DNA of 64,000 nucleotides from Niallia taxi (GTDB lineage Bacteria; Bacillota; Bacilli; Bacillales; Cytobacillaceae): assembly GCF_032818155.1 (NCBI RefSeq), contig NZ_CP102589.1:2528001-2592000 (forward strand), read 5' to 3'. Position numbers and translations under genes: made by a program. Position 1 is the first letter of the stretch. Each line of letters begins with the position of its first letter. The notes under the pieces were generated by a model that was given only the letters and a program-made list of their open reading frames with translations, ran no database searches and was not told the DNA's origin. This document shows positions 62,535 through 64,000 of this stretch, one piece after another.

Positions 62535-63511
62535 TGGCTGGTAAAAAGCCGGTTATTTATGTTAGGTACAATATTCCGGAAAAGTATCTTAACAAAATAA
62601 AAGCACTAGGAGCAACCGTTCTGTTTGAACCATGGACATTTGGCAAAGAGGAACCTCAATTAACACATGATTTAAGCGAATGCAATATCGTCTTAACATT
62701 GGGACTAATTGATCCATTAACAATACAGCCATATGCACCAAATCTTCAATGGGTACAATCAATGAGTGTCGGACTTGATGCACTTCTTCATAAAGAGACA
62801 ATCAATAGTGATATAATAATAACAAATACAAAAGGCTGTACTTCTATCCCTATTGCCGAACATACGGTTGCGATGATTTCTGCTTTTTCGCGAGGACTTC
62901 CGACAATGCTTCGAAATCAGCACAAAAAGATTTGGAGCAATACGGAGATTAAAGATTTAGAAGGTTCTAATGTAGGAATTGTCGGCTACGGGGAAATTGG
63001 CAAGGAAATTGCGAAAAGATGCAAAGCACTTGGCATGAATGTAGTCGGCTGCCGCAAACGACCTGCTAACACCCTTGACAATGACCCTGCAGATCAAGTT
63101 GTCGGGCTTGAGAGAATAGACGAGGTAATAAAAAATGCTGATTTTCTTATTTTAGCATTGCCATCTACTAAGGAAACATATCGTTTTATCGATAAACATA
63201 AGCTTCGCTTGCTGAAGGAATCTGCCTTTTTAATTAATATCGGAAGAGGCAATACAATTGTAGAAGAGGATTTACTGCAGGCATTATATAGTCAGCAAAT
63301 AAAAGGCGCTGCCCTTGATGTATTTGATATAGAGCCATTACCTGGCGATCATCCTTTTTGGGAGCTTGATAATGTCATTATTTCTCCGCATAATGCCTAT
63401 TATTCTCCTAGGAGCATGGAGCGTTATATGGATATATTTATAGAAAACCTTACAAGATTTATAGAAGGCAAGGAGCTTCTCAATGTCGTAAATAAAGAAC
63501 TAGGCTATTAA
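62534..63511 (+). CDS. D-2-hydroxyacid dehydrogenase (NAD-dependent)
   Basis: 325 residues. NAD-binding domain GSNVGIVGYGEIGKEIAKRCKALGM (about 140-164, Rossmann GxGxxG), LPSTKETYRFID, INIGRGNTIVEEDLLQAL with the catalytic Arg nearby, and the Glu and His in FDIEPLPGDHPFW...ISPHN. Reduces a 2-oxo acid to a D-2-hydroxy acid or the reverse. ATG overlaps the aminotransferase stop by 1 nt. Terminator follows. Confidence 0.9.
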   Translation: MAGKKPVIYVRYNIPEKYLNKIKALGATVLFEPWTFGKEEPQLTHDLSECNIVLTLGLIDPLTIQPYAPNLQWVQSMSVGLDALLHKETINSDIIITNTKGCTSIPIAEHTVAMISAFSRGLPTMLRNQHKKIWSNTEIKDLEGSNVGIVGYGEIGKEIAKRCKALGMNVVGCRKRPANTLDNDPADQVVGLERIDEVIKNADFLILALPSTKETYRFIDKHKLRLLKESAFLINIGRGNTIVEEDLLQALYSQQIKGAALDVFDIEPLPGDHPFWELDNVIISPHNAYYSPRSMERYMDIFIENLTRFIEGKELLNVVNKELGY

Positions 63512-63521
63512 TAGGAACGCA

Positions 63522-63560
63522 AAAAAATAGGAAGGCGTAAATTCACGCCTTCCTATTTGC
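63522..63560. terminator. Bidirectional terminator between the dehydrogenase and rhodanese genes
   Basis: AAATAGGAAGGCGT / ACGCCTTCCTATTT stem, loop AAATTC. Confidence 0.9.
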
Positions 63561-63568
63561 TTGCCTAA

Positions 63569-63958
63569 TTAAACTGTTTCAAAGCCCTCTTGTTTCCAAG
63601 CAGTTGTTCCGCCTTCAATGAACGCAACATCAGTGAAGCCCATTTGTTTAAGTAAATAAGCGCCTAATGCAGCTTGTCCACCAAGACCACATGTTACTAA
63701 TACAGGTCTATTACGGTCAGCTAATTCTGCGTTGCGAAGCTCTTCTGGAAGCTCCAAATCAGCGCGTATTGGCAGCATGCCAAGTGAAATATTAACACTG
63801 CTAGGAATTAAACCACAAGCACCTGCATCTGTAGCGTCTTGTACATCAATTACATATGTATTAGGTTTTTCTTCTATTTGTTTTTTTGCTTCAATTGATG
63901 AGATACCTTTAACGTTACTGCGTGCTTCTTCTAATAGCTTTCCGAATGTCAATGCCAT
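63569..63958 (-). CDS. Rhodanese-like domain protein
   Basis: 129 residues, one rhodanese domain: IDVQDATDAGACGLIP, SVNISLGMLP and the active-site loop VTCGLGGQAALGAYLL (Cys about 90), AFIEGGTTAWKQEGF. The catalytic loop after Cys is GLGGQ, not the usual GxRS/A of thiosulfate sulfurtransferases. AGGAGTG RBS before the ATG. Likely sulfur transfer or persulfide handling; substrate unknown. Confidence 0.9.
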   Translation of the reverse strand: MALTFGKLLEEARSNVKGISSIEAKKQIEEKPNTYVIDVQDATDAGACGLIPSSVNISLGMLPIRADLELPEELRNAELADRNRPVLVTCGLGGQAALGAYLLKQMGFTDVAFIEGGTTAWKQEGFETV

Positions 63959-64000
63959 TTAAATCACTCCTATAGTTTAATTTCCTACATTTCTATAGTA

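Noticed and set aside
1..64000. CRISPR arrays, tRNA, rRNA, prophage or insertion sequence with a transposase
   Set aside because: No regularly spaced repeats, tRNA-like cloverleaf, rRNA stretch or transposase/integrase frame was noticed in the window.

Overview
The window is an AT-rich chromosomal segment of an endospore-forming member of the Bacillaceae, probably a Bacillus, Niallia or Cytobacillus-like species. Evidence for this is the set of small spore-associated genes (YjcZ-type proteins, an Sda-like kinase inhibitor, H- and N-type small acid-soluble spore proteins), strong AGGAGG-type ribosome binding sites, frequent TTG/GTG starts, a SAM (S-box) riboswitch in front of metI-metC, and gene blocks known from B. 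subtilis (odhAB, pncA-pncB-nadE salvage, ykoGHIJ-like, the yneN/sspN...yneP-yneQ-yneR-plsY block). I see no rRNA, tRNA, CRISPR array, prophage or transposase gene.

Layout. 0-10 kb: the 5' part of recQ, a P-loop kinase-like gene preceded by a possible leader peptide, two YjcZ-type miniproteins with an LSm-like membrane protein, an MFS permease, a ZIP metal transporter, an ABC-F ATPase and a D,D-carboxypeptidase. 10-18 kb: a membrane-anchored MutS-like ATPase, mprF, and pflB-pflA behind a TGTGA-N6-TCACA palindrome. 18-25.5 kb: the nicotinamide salvage operon pncA-pncB-nadE, a yidC/Oxa1 lipoprotein insertase, a paired fluoride exporter (crcB-crcB) and several small conserved genes. 25.6-32.4 kb: an Sda-like gene, odhA-odhB behind a promoter with a cre-like site, and an OmpR-type two-component system. 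32.5-43.4 kb: sspH-like gene, SAM riboswitch-metI-metC, an SGNH hydrolase, an aldo/keto reductase, a nitrilase/GNAT pair, an acyl-CoA dehydrogenase and a phospholipase D-like protein. 43.5-52.8 kb: plsY, a sensor-less histidine kinase, CapA, YneR/YneQ/YneP homologues, a frameshifted lipoprotein gene, a tandem CbxX-type AAA ATPase, sspN, an FbpB-like miniprotein and a TlpA/ResA-type thioredoxin. 53-64 kb: a four-gene operon (response regulator, kinase, two PepSY proteins), ppaC, a solitary glnA, an MFS drug exporter, an aminotransferase overlapping a D-2-hydroxyacid dehydrogenase, and a rhodanese protein.

Most genes are chromosomal housekeeping or stress functions. The least ordinary feature is a family of four related intergenic elements of about 235-355 bp (about 8.3, 10.1, 53.1 and 58.2 kb). 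Each has an outer AACCTTTCTAAACACGAATAAT-like module, a GC-rich core and a terminator hairpin. All four lie just after a stop codon and all point the same way relative to that gene. The best preserved copy has 9-bp terminal inverted repeats flanked by a 23-bp near-perfect direct repeat. They look like non-autonomous mobile elements that double as 3'-UTR terminators or encode structured RNA. Other points worth a second look are the membrane MutS-like ATPase, several strong-RBS miniproteins missed by ordinary gene calling, a small gene with no canonical start codon, and a plus-strand terminator with no annotated gene in front of it.
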